Below the pieces are notes generated by a model. That model saw only the letters and a program-made list of their open reading frames with translations, did not search any database and was not told the DNA's origin. The position numbers were made by a program, and so were the translations under genes. From Pseudoduganella namucuonensis (GTDB taxonomy: Bacteria; Pseudomonadota; Gammaproteobacteria; Burkholderiales; Burkholderiaceae_D): a stretch of DNA of 64,000 bases. Location: positions 56,238 through 120,237 of the forward strand of contig NZ_FPBO01000026.1 of the NCBI RefSeq assembly GCF_900116645.1, given 5' to 3'. This document shows positions 20,782-30,103 of this stretch, in pieces (position 1 is the stretch's first letter; each line of letters begins with the position of its first letter).

Positions 20782-21396
20782 TCAAGTTGGCTTCCGGCGC
20801 AGGAAACAAATTCCTAGCAATCCAAGGCCCGCCAGCAGCTCGATGTACGCTTCCGGTTCAGGCACGGCGGGCAATGGCAGGGCCGAGTTGTACCAGAGCG
20901 CGCCATGCAGCGCGGCGGTGCTGCCGTTGCTGTACTGTTCAAAAGTCAAGGCAAGGTGATCGACGTTGCCATAGACATCAAAACCGAGATCGTAGATATG
21001 GAACGAACCCGTTGTCGAGCTTGGGTGGGCGTAGCCATAGCTGATGGCGAGCCCTGGATGAAGGGAGTTCGCCGTGGACGGTGACATCGCGTTGTCATAC
21101 TGACCAATCGCAAGGGGAATGTTTTTCCCCGCCGTCCAAAAATTGCCAAACCACGATGGTAGAGGTTGAGGTTGGTTTCCACTCGTATCCAGCCAAAAAT
21201 TCACGTTGCTGTGATTCTGGTCGACATTGATCACCAAGTGCCCATCCTTTGGAGTGGTAAGGTGGTAAGTCTGGCCCTGTCCCACCAGGTCGCCAGCGTC
21301 GGATCGCATCGACAGGAATGTCTTCTCCTGGTTGGCGCAGGCGAACGATGTCACCAGAAAGGCGGCGGTGCCGAGTAGTATTTTCAGAGTATTCAT
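20782..21396 (-). CDS. PEP-CTERM sorting domain protein
   Basis: The 204-residue secreted protein has a signal peptide (MNTLKILLGTAAFLVTSFACA) and a C-terminal PEP-CTERM signal: VPEPEA, a hydrophobic helix (YIELLAGLGLLGICF) and a basic LRRK tail. Such proteins are recognised by exosortase and usually reach the surface or extracellular matrix. The middle is beta-rich with no known domain. ATG 21396 follows GGGGAGAA with good spacing. No exosortase lies in the window. Confidence 0.88.
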   Translation of the reverse strand: MNTLKILLGTAAFLVTSFACANQEKTFLSMRSDAGDLVGQGQTYHLTTPKDGHLVINVDQNHSNVNFWLDTSGNQPQPLPSWFGNFWTAGKNIPLAIGQYDNAMSPSTANSLHPGLAISYGYAHPSSTTGSFHIYDLGFDVYGNVDHLALTFEQYSNGSTAALHGALWYNSALPLPAVPEPEAYIELLAGLGLLGICFLRRKPT

Positions 21397-21521
21397 AAGA
21401 TCGTTCTCCCCGCGCTCGCGCAACCGGCGTGCAGATATGTTGATCGAATACTGAGTATCCGCCGCTGGGAATCATGTAATTTTGATATTTGTCACGTGGG
21501 GGTTCCAGATCGCCACAGCCC

Positions 21522-22355
21522 TCAAACAGTAACGTCGCCGCCCTGCGCCAAGCAGCTGCGGCGATAATCGGCTGGCGGCTTGCCGACCAGTTTTTCAAAG
21601 TCGGACGTGAAGTGGGCCTGGTCGTAATAACCCAAGGCCAACGCCAGCTCGGACAGGTTGACTTCCACACCGCTGGACAGTTGATCGGCCGCGTCCAGCA
21701 GCCGGTTACGGCGGATCACCCACTTGGGGTTGATGCCGACGTATTCCTTGAACAGGATTTGCAGGCGCCGCATGCTTAGCTGGGCGCGCTCGGCCAACTC
21801 CTCCACCCGCGTCAGCCCCGGCGTTTCGCCGACGATCTTCAAAATGGCCTCAATCCGCGCCACCTGCGGATCGGCGGGCGGCAAGACGCGGCGGATGAGA
21901 GCGCTGGCGGCTGCGACCATGCCGGCATCGTCCGGCGCCGACAGCACGGCGTGCTCCACCTGCGCCTCGTCGCAATCGAACAGCGCCGACAACCGCAGCG
22001 TCTGGTCGGTGATGGTTTGCACCGGCTTGCCAAGCATCGCGCGGAACGCGCCGGGCCGGAAGCGCACCCCCAGCACACGACCGCTGCCGCGCTGCGTGTA
22101 TTCAAACGCGCCCGTCATCACCCCGAACACTGCCGTCCGGCCTTGGTCGAATACCAGATGGATGCAGGGCGAGGGCAGGGTGCGCTGCACGTGGCTGGCG
22201 CCATCTGGCAAACGCCATTCGACCAGCCAGAAGTATTCGACTACGGCCGCCAGGTCCGGCGCCGGCAGGTAGCGCTCCAGACGGAACGCCTTTTTGGCGG
22301 CGGCCGGATTGACTACACCTTTAGGGCGGTCACGCACCTTGAGTAAGCTGGTCAT
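21522..22355 (-). CDS. AraC-family transcriptional regulator
   Basis: The 277-residue protein has an N-terminal ligand-type domain (RYLPAPDLAAVVEYFWLVEW, PSPCIHLVFD, VRFRPGAFRAMLG) common to AraC regulators of the DUF6597 type, and a C-terminal pair of helix-turn-helix motifs (LAERAQLSMRRLQILFKEYVG and ALALGYYDQAHFTSDFEKLVG). It diverges from the GST gene (110 bases apart), which could be its target; that is inference. Confidence 0.9.
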   Translation of the reverse strand: MTSLLKVRDRPKGVVNPAAAKKAFRLERYLPAPDLAAVVEYFWLVEWRLPDGASHVQRTLPSPCIHLVFDQGRTAVFGVMTGAFEYTQRGSGRVLGVRFRPGAFRAMLGKPVQTITDQTLRLSALFDCDEAQVEHAVLSAPDDAGMVAAASALIRRVLPPADPQVARIEAILKIVGETPGLTRVEELAERAQLSMRRLQILFKEYVGINPKWVIRRNRLLDAADQLSSGVEVNLSELALALGYYDQAHFTSDFEKLVGKPPADYRRSCLAQGGDVTV

Positions 22356-22465
22356 GATGGTTGAGGCGGCGCGTAGTGGCCGTGTTCGCGTTTTTACAAG
22401 ACGGGCATGATAGCAAGAGTTACCTTGCTGTTTTCATATTACTTGCCCCTCAACCGGAGACTCCC

Positions 22466-23098
22466 ATGGCAACCCAATTGACCCTGCATCATTGCCCGCA
22501 ATCCCGCTCCACTGGCGTCCTCGCGCTGCTGCGCGAGCTGGATGCGCCGTTCGAACTGCACCTGATGAACATGAAACGGGGCGAAAACCGGGCCCCCGCC
22601 TACCTGGCCATTAATCCACTGGGCAAGGTGCCGGCCATCACCCATGACGGCGCCGTCATCACCGAGCAGGTCGCGATCTACCAATACTTGGCCGAACTGT
22701 TCCCGGCCGCCGGCCTGGCGCCGGCGCTCGGCGATCCGTCGCGCGGCCCCTACCTGCGCTGGCTGGCGCTGTACGGCAGTTGCTTCGAACCGGCCGTGAT
22801 CGACCATTGGATGCAGCGCCCGCCGACCGACAAGATGGCGTGTCCGTACGGCGACTTCGACAGCATCTTCACGTTGTTCACCGACCAGCTGGCCAAGGGG
22901 CCGTATCTGCTAGGCGACAAGTTCAGCGCCGTTGACGTTTTATGGGGTACATCGATAGGCTGGATGAATGCCTTCAAGCTGCTGCCGGAGTCGTCGCTGA
23001 TCGCGGCTTACGCGGAGCGCATCGCCAGCCGTCCAGCCGTGATGGCCGCGAACGCCGAGGATGCCGAGCTCGCCGCCGCGCAAGCCCAAGCTGCTTGA
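22466..23098 (+). CDS. Glutathione S-transferase family protein
   Basis: The 210-residue cytosolic protein has an N-terminal thioredoxin-like domain (LTLHHCPQSRSTGVLALLRE, GKVPAITHDG, E in ITEQVAIYQYLAE) that binds glutathione and an all-helical C-terminal domain (GPYLLGDKFSAVDVLWGT). CPQSRS near the N terminus suggests Cys or Ser as the catalytic residue. ATG 22466 has GGAG six bases upstream; the frame stays open further upstream but with no better start. It ends 22 bases before the convergent chemoreceptor gene. Confidence 0.9.
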   Translation: MATQLTLHHCPQSRSTGVLALLRELDAPFELHLMNMKRGENRAPAYLAINPLGKVPAITHDGAVITEQVAIYQYLAELFPAAGLAPALGDPSRGPYLRWLALYGSCFEPAVIDHWMQRPPTDKMACPYGDFDSIFTLFTDQLAKGPYLLGDKFSAVDVLWGTSIGWMNAFKLLPESSLIAAYAERIASRPAVMAANAEDAELAAAQAQAA

Positions 23099-23120
23099 CT
23101 GGCCGGGGCAGACCGCCGCG

Positions 23121-25574
23121 CTACCGCAGTCTCAGCGAGGCGGCGCCTTGCGCGCGTCCAATGGCGCCCGGCCGTCCCGGCCGCTGCTCGTCCATCTCCA
23201 CCCGCCACACGGAGATGGCCGACGCCAGTTCCCTGGCCTGGCGCGACAGCTCCTTGGCCGCCGTGGTGCTCTCGCTGGCCAGTTCGGCGTAGTTGCGCGT
23301 CATCTGGCCCAGCCCGGTGACGGCCAGGTTGACCTGGCCCACCTCGGCCAGCTGCGCCTGGCTGGCCGTGGCGATCTCGGCCACCAGGGCCGACACCTGC
23401 TGCACCTGCTCGACGATCTCGGCCATCGTGTCGCCCGAGCTGCGCACCAGGTTCGAGCCGGCCTCGATGCGCTCCACGCTGGCCTGGATGATGTCCTTGA
23501 TCTCGCGCGCCGACTGGGTGGTCTTCTGCGCCAGCCCGCGCACCTCGGCGGCCACGACGGCGAAGCCGCGCCCGTGCTCGCCGGCGCGCGAGGCCTCGAC
23601 GGCGGCGTTCAGCGCCAGGATGTTGGTCTGGAAGGCGATGCTGTCGATCACGCCGACGATGTCGGCGATCTTGGTCGACGAGTCGTGGATCTCCTGCATC
23701 GTGGCGACCACGCGGCCGGCCACCTCGCCGCCGCGCACCGCCACCGTGCTGGCCGACTGCGCCAGCGAACTGGCCTGGTGCGCCGAGCTGGTGTTCTGCG
23801 TGGCGCGGTGCGTCAGCCGCTCGACCGAGGACACGGTCTCGGACAGGCTGGCCGACTGCTCGCGGGTGCGCAGGCCCAGGTTCTCGTTGCCGTGCACGAT
23901 GTCGCGCGCGCCCACGTTGACCTTTTGGCTGGCCGAGCGGATGTTGCCGACCACGTCGGTCAGCGTGGCCACCATGCGCGCCTGGGCGTTCAGCAGGCGC
24001 GCCGTCTCGTCGTCGCCGCGGGCGGCGGCGACCCGGCCCAGTTCGCCGCGCGAGACCGCCTCGGCCACGACGACCGCGTCGTCCAGGCTGCGCGTGATGC
24101 GGCGGATGGTGAGCACGCTGAGCAGGCCGGTGGCGACGATGATGGCGGCCGCCGCGCCCAGGATGATCAGCAGCGAAGAGTCGACCCGGCTGTCCACCGC
24201 CGCCACCACCTCCATCTGGCGCGCGCCGATGCTCTTCAGGCTGGCCTCGCCCGCCGTGGCCTTGTCGGCGGCCACGCTTTTCAGGCGCAGCATGGAGGCG
24301 TTCATCCGCTCTTCGCTGTTGAGCAGGCTGGTCTTGGCCTGCGCGATCTTGGCCACCGAGGCCGCCACCGATTGCATGGCGGCCAGCGCCTGCTCGACGT
24401 TCTGCCCGAACTGCGGACGCCCCATCTTCACCAGGCCGGCGCGCATCTCGTTCATCCTGCCCTCCAGGCGCGCGGTCAGCTTGCCGACCTCGGCGTTGAT
24501 GGCGGCCACGTCGGCCGGCGTCGTCGCCAGCATCAGCAGGCGCAGGTCGGCCGTCACCTCGCGGATCTCCAGCGCGACCGCCTCGCTGCTGGCGACCACG
24601 CCGCCCGGCTCGTTGCGCAGGCGCAGCGCGCCCTCGAGTATCTGGTGCTGCTTGAAGGCCTGCACCTCCATGGTGTCGGTCAGCGTGCCGAGCTTCCTGG
24701 ATTGTTCATCCAGCGGCGTCAGGATGGCCTTGCGCTTGTTCTGATAGCGGCTCTCGGCGTCGGGCTTGTTCGCCAGCACGGCCGCGCGCAGGGCGCTCAG
24801 GCCCTCGTTCTCGTTGACGTAGCTCTCGTACGTGGCCGTGGCCACCGCCTTGACCTCCTTCAGCACGTCCTCCGAGCCGGACGGCGGCGCCAGGCGCTGG
24901 ATGCTGTCGACGGTGGCCTTGAGGCGCTCCTTGAGCGGGGTCAGGCGGAAGCGGTTGCCGACGGTGTCGGTCTCGTTGACGACCAGCGCCAGTTCCCGCA
25001 GCTTGACCTGCGCCATCAGCGCCGAGCGGGTGGCGTTGCCCAGGCGCCGGGACGCGTCCTGCGCGGCGTCGGCCGCCTTCACGGCGTCCACGCCGATGGC
25101 GTTGACGTTGTTGCGGGTCAGGGCGATGGCCTCCTGCGCCTGCGTCAGCGCCTGCTTCACGCTGTCGCTCTCCTTGCGGTAGGCGGCGTCGTCCGCCAGG
25201 CGCTTCTCCACCGCGCGCATGATCTCGGCCTGGGTGTCGCTGAAGTCGCTGGAGTCGGCGCGCAGGGCCGGGTTGAGGGCGGCCATGTCGGCGCCCAGCT
25301 TCTCGATCGCGCCCAGTTCCTGCCGTATCGCCTGGTCCGCGCTTTGCACCTCGTCCCGGCCCTTGGCCAGCGTCAGCTTGAACAGCGCGCCGACCAGGCG
25401 CTCGGTGCGCTGCTGCAGCTCGTGGGTCTTGTTCTGCAGCGGCGTGGCCTCGAGCGTCAGCGTGCGCAGGTCGGCCTGGATCGACGTCACAGCGGTGTAG
25501 CTGACCGCCGCGACGAACAGCAGGCCGGCGGTGGAGCACGCCGACAGGGCCAGTAGGCGGTGCGAGATCTTCAT
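23121..25574 (-). CDS. Methyl-accepting chemotaxis protein with large periplasmic domain
   Basis: The 817-residue chemoreceptor has TM1 at about residues 7-29, a long mostly helical periplasmic domain (30-467), TM2 at 468-490, HAMP to about 545 and a cytoplasmic signalling domain whose tip reads IAFQTNILALNAAVEASRAG (about 646-665). The helical periplasmic region of over 430 residues is larger than a simple four-helix bundle and suggests a double bundle. It is downstream of and eight bases from a periplasmic amino-acid-type binding protein gene. An internal 170-bp segment is copied at 20598-20767. Confidence 0.94.
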   Translation of the reverse strand: MKISHRLLALSACSTAGLLFVAAVSYTAVTSIQADLRTLTLEATPLQNKTHELQQRTERLVGALFKLTLAKGRDEVQSADQAIRQELGAIEKLGADMAALNPALRADSSDFSDTQAEIMRAVEKRLADDAAYRKESDSVKQALTQAQEAIALTRNNVNAIGVDAVKAADAAQDASRRLGNATRSALMAQVKLRELALVVNETDTVGNRFRLTPLKERLKATVDSIQRLAPPSGSEDVLKEVKAVATATYESYVNENEGLSALRAAVLANKPDAESRYQNKRKAILTPLDEQSRKLGTLTDTMEVQAFKQHQILEGALRLRNEPGGVVASSEAVALEIREVTADLRLLMLATTPADVAAINAEVGKLTARLEGRMNEMRAGLVKMGRPQFGQNVEQALAAMQSVAASVAKIAQAKTSLLNSEERMNASMLRLKSVAADKATAGEASLKSIGARQMEVVAAVDSRVDSSLLIILGAAAAIIVATGLLSVLTIRRITRSLDDAVVVAEAVSRGELGRVAAARGDDETARLLNAQARMVATLTDVVGNIRSASQKVNVGARDIVHGNENLGLRTREQSASLSETVSSVERLTHRATQNTSSAHQASSLAQSASTVAVRGGEVAGRVVATMQEIHDSSTKIADIVGVIDSIAFQTNILALNAAVEASRAGEHGRGFAVVAAEVRGLAQKTTQSAREIKDIIQASVERIEAGSNLVRSSGDTMAEIVEQVQQVSALVAEIATASQAQLAEVGQVNLAVTGLGQMTRNYAELASESTTAAKELSRQARELASAISVWRVEMDEQRPGRPGAIGRAQGAASLRLR

Positions 25575-25581
25575 GGCGCGA

Positions 25582-26724
25582 TCACTTCAGCTTGCTGATT
25601 TTTCCGTCGACGATGCGTGTCAGGAACACCTGGTTGAAGGCCTGGTGGTTGTCCGGCGCGAAGCTGACCGCCATGCCGCCCAGGTCCACGCCCTTCATCG
25701 CCTCCAGCGTCTGCATCAGCGTGGCGCGGGTGGGGGCCTTGCCGCTTTTCTCCAGCGCCGCCGCCATCACGCGCGCCGTCAGGCAGCCCTCGAAGTTGAC
25801 GAAGCCGAAAGGCTCGCCGGTGTGCTTGGCGACCAGCGCGCGGCACTCGGCGGTGACGGCCAGCGTGTCGTCGTGCGGGAAGGGCACGACCTGCGAGATC
25901 ACCACCCCGTCGCCGTCCTTGCCCACCTGGCTCACCAGGCTGTCGGTGCCGACGAAGGACACCGTCGCCAGCTGCGATTTCAGTCCGGCCGCGCGCGCCG
26001 CCTTGACGAAGGCCGCCAGCGGCGTGTAGGGGCCGACCATGACGATGGCGTCCGGCTTGGCGTTGAGCATGGCGGCCAGGCCGGTGTTGATGGCCACCGT
26101 GTTGCGCTCGAAGGTGCCGCGCGCGGCGACCGCCATGCCGCGCTGCTTCAGCGCCTTCTCGGTGCCGGACAGCACCGCCAGGCCGAAGCCGTCGTCCTGG
26201 TAGAACACGGCCACGCTCTTGGCGCCCTGGGCGACGAAGTGCGCCACCAGCGTCTCGGCCTCGTCGTCGTAGCTGGCGCGCACGTTGAAGATCTGCTTCG
26301 TCACGGGCTGGCGCAGCGACATCGCGCCGGTGAACAGGCCGACCAGCGGCACGTCCAGCTCCTTGACGATGGGGATGACGGCGTTGGCCGTCGGCGTGCC
26401 GACGTGGCCGAACAGGGCGAACACCTTCTCGCCCTCGATCATCTTGAGCGTCTCGTCGACGGCCTTGTTGGGTTCGTAGCCGTCGTCGGCCACGGACAGC
26501 CGGATTTGCCGGCCGTGGATGCCGCCCTTGGCGTTGACTTCCTTGAAATAAGCCTCGGCGCCGGCGCGCATGCCCTTGCCCAGGGCGGAGGCCGGCCCGG
26601 TCTGCACGTTGACCATGCCCAGTTTGATTTCAGTGTCGGTCACGCCCTCCTCGGCCATCGCGGACAGGGGCAGGAACAGCGCCGAGGCGGTGGCGATCAA
26701 GCGGGCTAGCTTCTGGGGCAACAT
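25582..26724 (-). CDS. Periplasmic ABC-type substrate-binding protein (Leu/Ile/Val family)
   Basis: The 380-residue protein has a signal peptide (ending LPLSAMAEEG) and the Peripla_BP_6/LivK-like fold: IKLGMVNVQTGPASALGKGM, EAYFKEVNAKGGIHGR, DDGYEPNKAVDET and FGHVGTPTANAV. No permease or ATPase genes lie nearby. It is co-transcribed with a chemoreceptor, so it may act as that receptor's ligand-binding partner and not in uptake. The ligand cannot be named from sequence; branched-chain or other amino acids and amides are typical. Confidence 0.9.
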   Translation of the reverse strand: MLPQKLARLIATASALFLPLSAMAEEGVTDTEIKLGMVNVQTGPASALGKGMRAGAEAYFKEVNAKGGIHGRQIRLSVADDGYEPNKAVDETLKMIEGEKVFALFGHVGTPTANAVIPIVKELDVPLVGLFTGAMSLRQPVTKQIFNVRASYDDEAETLVAHFVAQGAKSVAVFYQDDGFGLAVLSGTEKALKQRGMAVAARGTFERNTVAINTGLAAMLNAKPDAIVMVGPYTPLAAFVKAARAAGLKSQLATVSFVGTDSLVSQVGKDGDGVVISQVVPFPHDDTLAVTAECRALVAKHTGEPFGFVNFEGCLTARVMAAALEKSGKAPTRATLMQTLEAMKGVDLGGMAVSFAPDNHQAFNQVFLTRIVDGKISKLK

Positions 26725-26867
26725 TGGGGTCTCCTAGGGACGGTGCGTTGGGGGACCGGCGAGCCGGCACACCGCACCATCCTAGTTGACATTCAGCAAT
26801 GTATCTATAAGGAAATGCCTCATACGCTGTAGTCAAATCCCTACAAGCGTTTCAAGCACGGCTGTCC

Positions 26868-28748
26868 TCAGCGGGTAAACGGCGTGTTGCCGATCGGCGT
26901 GTTGCCCATCGCCTTGTCCGGGGTGTCCAGGCTGGGGGCCTGGCCTTGCAGGTAGTGGCGCGCCTGTTCGACGCCGGCGCCGCTGACCACCGCTTGCATG
27001 ACGCTGTCGTTGGCGATCGTCCATTCCTTGAACGCGGCGTCGGGCGCGGGCGCGCGGCGCAGCTCGGCCAGCAGTTCGTCGCGGTCCACCCCGGCCACCA
27101 GACGCGCCTGCCATTGGGTGGCCCAGGCGGCCATGGCGGGGTCGCGCCGGTCGTGGGCCAGTACGCTGAGGGCCTGGCGCGACTTGGCGCCGTTGCCGGC
27201 GTACGCGTGCACGAGGGCGGCGGCGCGGGTGTATTCCTTGACTTCGCGTCCATTGTTCCAGGCCAGCTGCGCGGCCGTCATGGCGGTTTCTGTCAGTTCC
27301 TCGCCGGAATCGAGCTCGCTGCGGAGCAGGGCGTAGGCCGCCTCGGCCGACGCCGGGTCGGCGTTGACGGCGTCCACCAAGTGGCGGCGGGCCGCTTCCA
27401 ACGCGCCGGCCTTGGCGGCGCCCTGCTGCCGGCCCGCGGCGCGCAGGTGCGCCAGGCCCAGCAGATAAAGGGCTTCGGCGTTGCCCTTGTCGTCGCGGAC
27501 GAGCGTGTCCAGGTAGGGGATGGCGTCCCGCGGATCGCCCCAGTCGATCTGCGCGCGGCTGAGGGCGGCGCGGGCCAGCGGATGGTTGGGCATGCCGCCG
27601 GGGTTGGCGCTCATCTTGCGCAGCAGCGCTTCGCCGGTGGCGCGGCCGGGGCAGGTTTTCAGCCTGGCGTCCATCATCACATAGTCGGTCACCGCGTCGG
27701 GCAGGCCGGTAAACGCGATCCGGGCGGTGGGCAGCGTGGGCACTTCCACCTGCATCACCTTGATGGAGGCGAGGCGATAGCGCCACAGCATCTCGCCGAG
27801 CTGGTCCGTCTTGATGCCGTAGGCCGTTTCGAAGGCCTGGGCGGCGGACATGTCGCGGTTGGCCAGGTTGAGGTAGCGCGCCAGCTTGCCGCGGTTCTCC
27901 TCCGAGGACAGCATGAAGTGGGTCAGCAGCCACGAACGGGCCGCGAACTCCAGCCTGACGCCCGCTTCGCCGGCGTAGTTGTGGCCCTTGCTGTCGTTAT
28001 CGTCGAGCACGTCCGCATAACTCAGGCTGTAGCGGTGGCCGTCCTCGACGAAGTTCAGGTAGCGCCCCATGTTGAGGGGCGTTTTGCCGACCGCCAGTTG
28101 ATTGTCCGAGAAGCGGACGTCGGCGAAATACTGCGCGAAGCCCTCGATGAACGAGAGCGGCGCGCGGATGTCGGTGTGGCGGTACAGGAAGTGGCGGGCA
28201 TAGCCTTCGAACAGGAAGGACAGGGTGTCGTTGGCGGGGGCGGTGCTCAAACGCGCGTTCTCGATCCGGACAATGCGATCGAGCTGCACGCCGGCGGCTT
28301 GCACGCCCGCGCTGCAACTGTTGTACAGGCCGATGGCGTCGGCGGGGGCCTTGCCGGCGTGCTGGCCCAGGGCGCCGGGCTTGTTGTGGTAATACAGGGT
28401 GAGCTTGGGTTCGTGCGGCCGGGCCTTGAAGTAGGACTTGGTATAGACGCGCAGCAGGAAATCCAGGCGCTCCATATTGTGCAAGAGCTCCGCGACGCCC
28501 TGCTGCGAAGCGTCGGAGTAGACCACGAAGTGCTGGCTCTCCGCCTTGAACCACACGGACGGGTTTTTCTGGCCCTGGACCGTGACGCGCTGCTCCGCTG
28601 GCGCCGGGCTGGCCTGCTGGGCGCTGGCCGTGTGCGTGCACAGCAGGGCCAGCGCGGCCAGCGCGCAACTGGCGAGGGGCGATGCGATGGCGCGGCCTCG
28701 CAAGGCATCGATCGGTTCGAGACGGGCGGGCGCGGTGCGGGTATTCAT
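26868..28748 (-). CDS. Periplasmic TPR protein with degenerate peptidase-like domain
   Basis: The 626-residue protein has a signal sequence (hydrophobic stretch about residues 25-43, ending ASAQQ), an N-terminal DUF1570-like domain (WFKAESQHFVVYSDAS, TLYYHNKPG) and a C-terminal half of TPR-like repeats (NAEALYLLGLAHLRAAG; ADPASAEAAYALLRSELDSGE). Where related metallopeptidases have HExxH it reads FEGYARHF (about 180-187), although the downstream glutamate motif SFIEGFAQYFAD (E202) is kept. It is probably catalytically dead. It is monocistronic and divergent from a histidine kinase gene. Confidence 0.6.
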   Translation of the reverse strand: MNTRTAPARLEPIDALRGRAIASPLASCALAALALLCTHTASAQQASPAPAEQRVTVQGQKNPSVWFKAESQHFVVYSDASQQGVAELLHNMERLDFLLRVYTKSYFKARPHEPKLTLYYHNKPGALGQHAGKAPADAIGLYNSCSAGVQAAGVQLDRIVRIENARLSTAPANDTLSFLFEGYARHFLYRHTDIRAPLSFIEGFAQYFADVRFSDNQLAVGKTPLNMGRYLNFVEDGHRYSLSYADVLDDNDSKGHNYAGEAGVRLEFAARSWLLTHFMLSSEENRGKLARYLNLANRDMSAAQAFETAYGIKTDQLGEMLWRYRLASIKVMQVEVPTLPTARIAFTGLPDAVTDYVMMDARLKTCPGRATGEALLRKMSANPGGMPNHPLARAALSRAQIDWGDPRDAIPYLDTLVRDDKGNAEALYLLGLAHLRAAGRQQGAAKAGALEAARRHLVDAVNADPASAEAAYALLRSELDSGEELTETAMTAAQLAWNNGREVKEYTRAAALVHAYAGNGAKSRQALSVLAHDRRDPAMAAWATQWQARLVAGVDRDELLAELRRAPAPDAAFKEWTIANDSVMQAVVSGAGVEQARHYLQGQAPSLDTPDKAMGNTPIGNTPFTR

Positions 28749-29008
28749 CAGCGGAGGTCTTTCCTTCCCGGAGTGGCCGGGCTCAATCGGGCGATGCTAA
28801 ACGACGGGCGCGCGGCGGCAAAGCCATGTGCCATGGTGTACGAAAAAATATAAGCGGATATGGCGGTTTTCACAACTCGGCGGGACTGTTCCGGAATGTC
28901 CGCCATGCCCGGGCCGATGCGCCCCACGAGATCGGGTTCGCTGTGGAGTGTGACGAACGCCGCCCCCACGGGGATAAGCCCCGGAACGCCGCTGCTATAC
29001 TCCGCGCC

Positions 29009-30103
29009 ATGAAACGTTCCCTCTCCTTGCCGGCATGGCTGCGGGCCTTGCTGATCAACTTCGCGCTGTGGGCGGCGCTGTGCGCGGTGGCCGGCATCAC
29101 CACCTGGGGCGACGCCGAGCACGATGGCGACATGCGCAGCTACTGGCAGATGACGCTGGGCTGGTGGTGCGGCTACCTGGCGCTGATGGTGCAGAGCTAT
29201 CTGCTGTACATGGTGTACCGGCGCTATCCCGCCTTGCTGGCCACGCCGCGCCGCATCGCGGCGGGCTATCTGGTCTATGTGGCGCTGGGCTGGCCCGGCG
29301 CGATGCTGGGACTGGCCTTCCGGCGCACCTTCAAACTGGACCGGGAACCCACGCTGGCCAACGCCTGGCACTACTGGGTGTCGATGAACAAGTTCGAATG
29401 GTTTGTCGTCTTCGTGCTGCTGACGATGGCCTTCGGCGCCGTGGCGGCGGTCCTGCTCTCGCGCCTGCGCCAGCAGCAGGACCGCGAGTTGGCGCAAACG
29501 CGGCTGTCGCTGGAGGTCCAGCGGCTGGCGGCGCTGCGCGGCCAGCTGGAACCGCACTTCATGTTCAACACGCTCAGCGCCATCGGCGCGATGGTGCGGG
29601 TGGACGACAAGCCGCTGGCGCTGGACGGCCTGGCGCGCCTGGGATCGCTGCTGCGCTACGCCTTGTCCAGCAGCGAACGGGATTGGGTGGACATGGAGGA
29701 GGAACTGCGATTCGTGCAGGACTATCTCGACTTGCAGCGCCTGCGTTTCGGCCCGCGCCTGCGGGTGCGCGTCGAGGGCGGGCACCTGCTGGGCGAGGGA
29801 ATCGAATGCCCGCCCATGCTGCTGCAGCCGCTGGTGGAAAACGCGCTGCGGCACGACCTGGAGTGCCATGAGGATGCCAGCGACATCGTCATCGCGTTCA
29901 GCCGCGAGGACGCGCGCCTGCTGGCGCGGGTCAGCAATCCCATCCCGCTGCACGCGGCGCCCAAGGCGGGCCTGGGCATAGGCCTGCGCGGCACCCGCGC
30001 GCGCTTGCGCCTCGCCTATGGCGACGCGGCCTCGCTGACCGCCGGGGACGTCGGCGGCCGCTTCGTGGCCGAACTGCGCATCCCCTTGATGGCGGCGGCA
30101 TGA
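29009..30103 (+). CDS. LytS/YehU-type sensor histidine kinase (second pair)
   Basis: The 364-residue protein has four hydrophobic segments within residues 12-150, a short coiled linker, and a His_kinase domain with H183 in QLEPHFMFNTLSAIG, followed by the GHKL ATPase domain (QPLVENALRHDL, GIGLRGTRARLRL). It resembles the kinase at 13011 in layout but the sensor parts differ. Its stop overlaps the start of the LytTR regulator by four bases (ATGA). The 260-base gap from the divergent TPR gene should hold both promoters. Confidence 0.9.
   Translation: MKRSLSLPAWLRALLINFALWAALCAVAGITTWGDAEHDGDMRSYWQMTLGWWCGYLALMVQSYLLYMVYRRYPALLATPRRIAAGYLVYVALGWPGAMLGLAFRRTFKLDREPTLANAWHYWVSMNKFEWFVVFVLLTMAFGAVAAVLLSRLRQQQDRELAQTRLSLEVQRLAALRGQLEPHFMFNTLSAIGAMVRVDDKPLALDGLARLGSLLRYALSSSERDWVDMEEELRFVQDYLDLQRLRFGPRLRVRVEGGHLLGEGIECPPMLLQPLVENALRHDLECHEDASDIVIAFSREDARLLARVSNPIPLHAAPKAGLGIGLRGTRARLRLAYGDAASLTAGDVGGRFVAELRIPLMAAA

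Noticed and set aside
23061..25556. 831-codon plus-strand frame opposite the chemoreceptor gene
   Set aside because: Low-complexity His/Gly/Arg text with no domain; an antisense shadow of the receptor.
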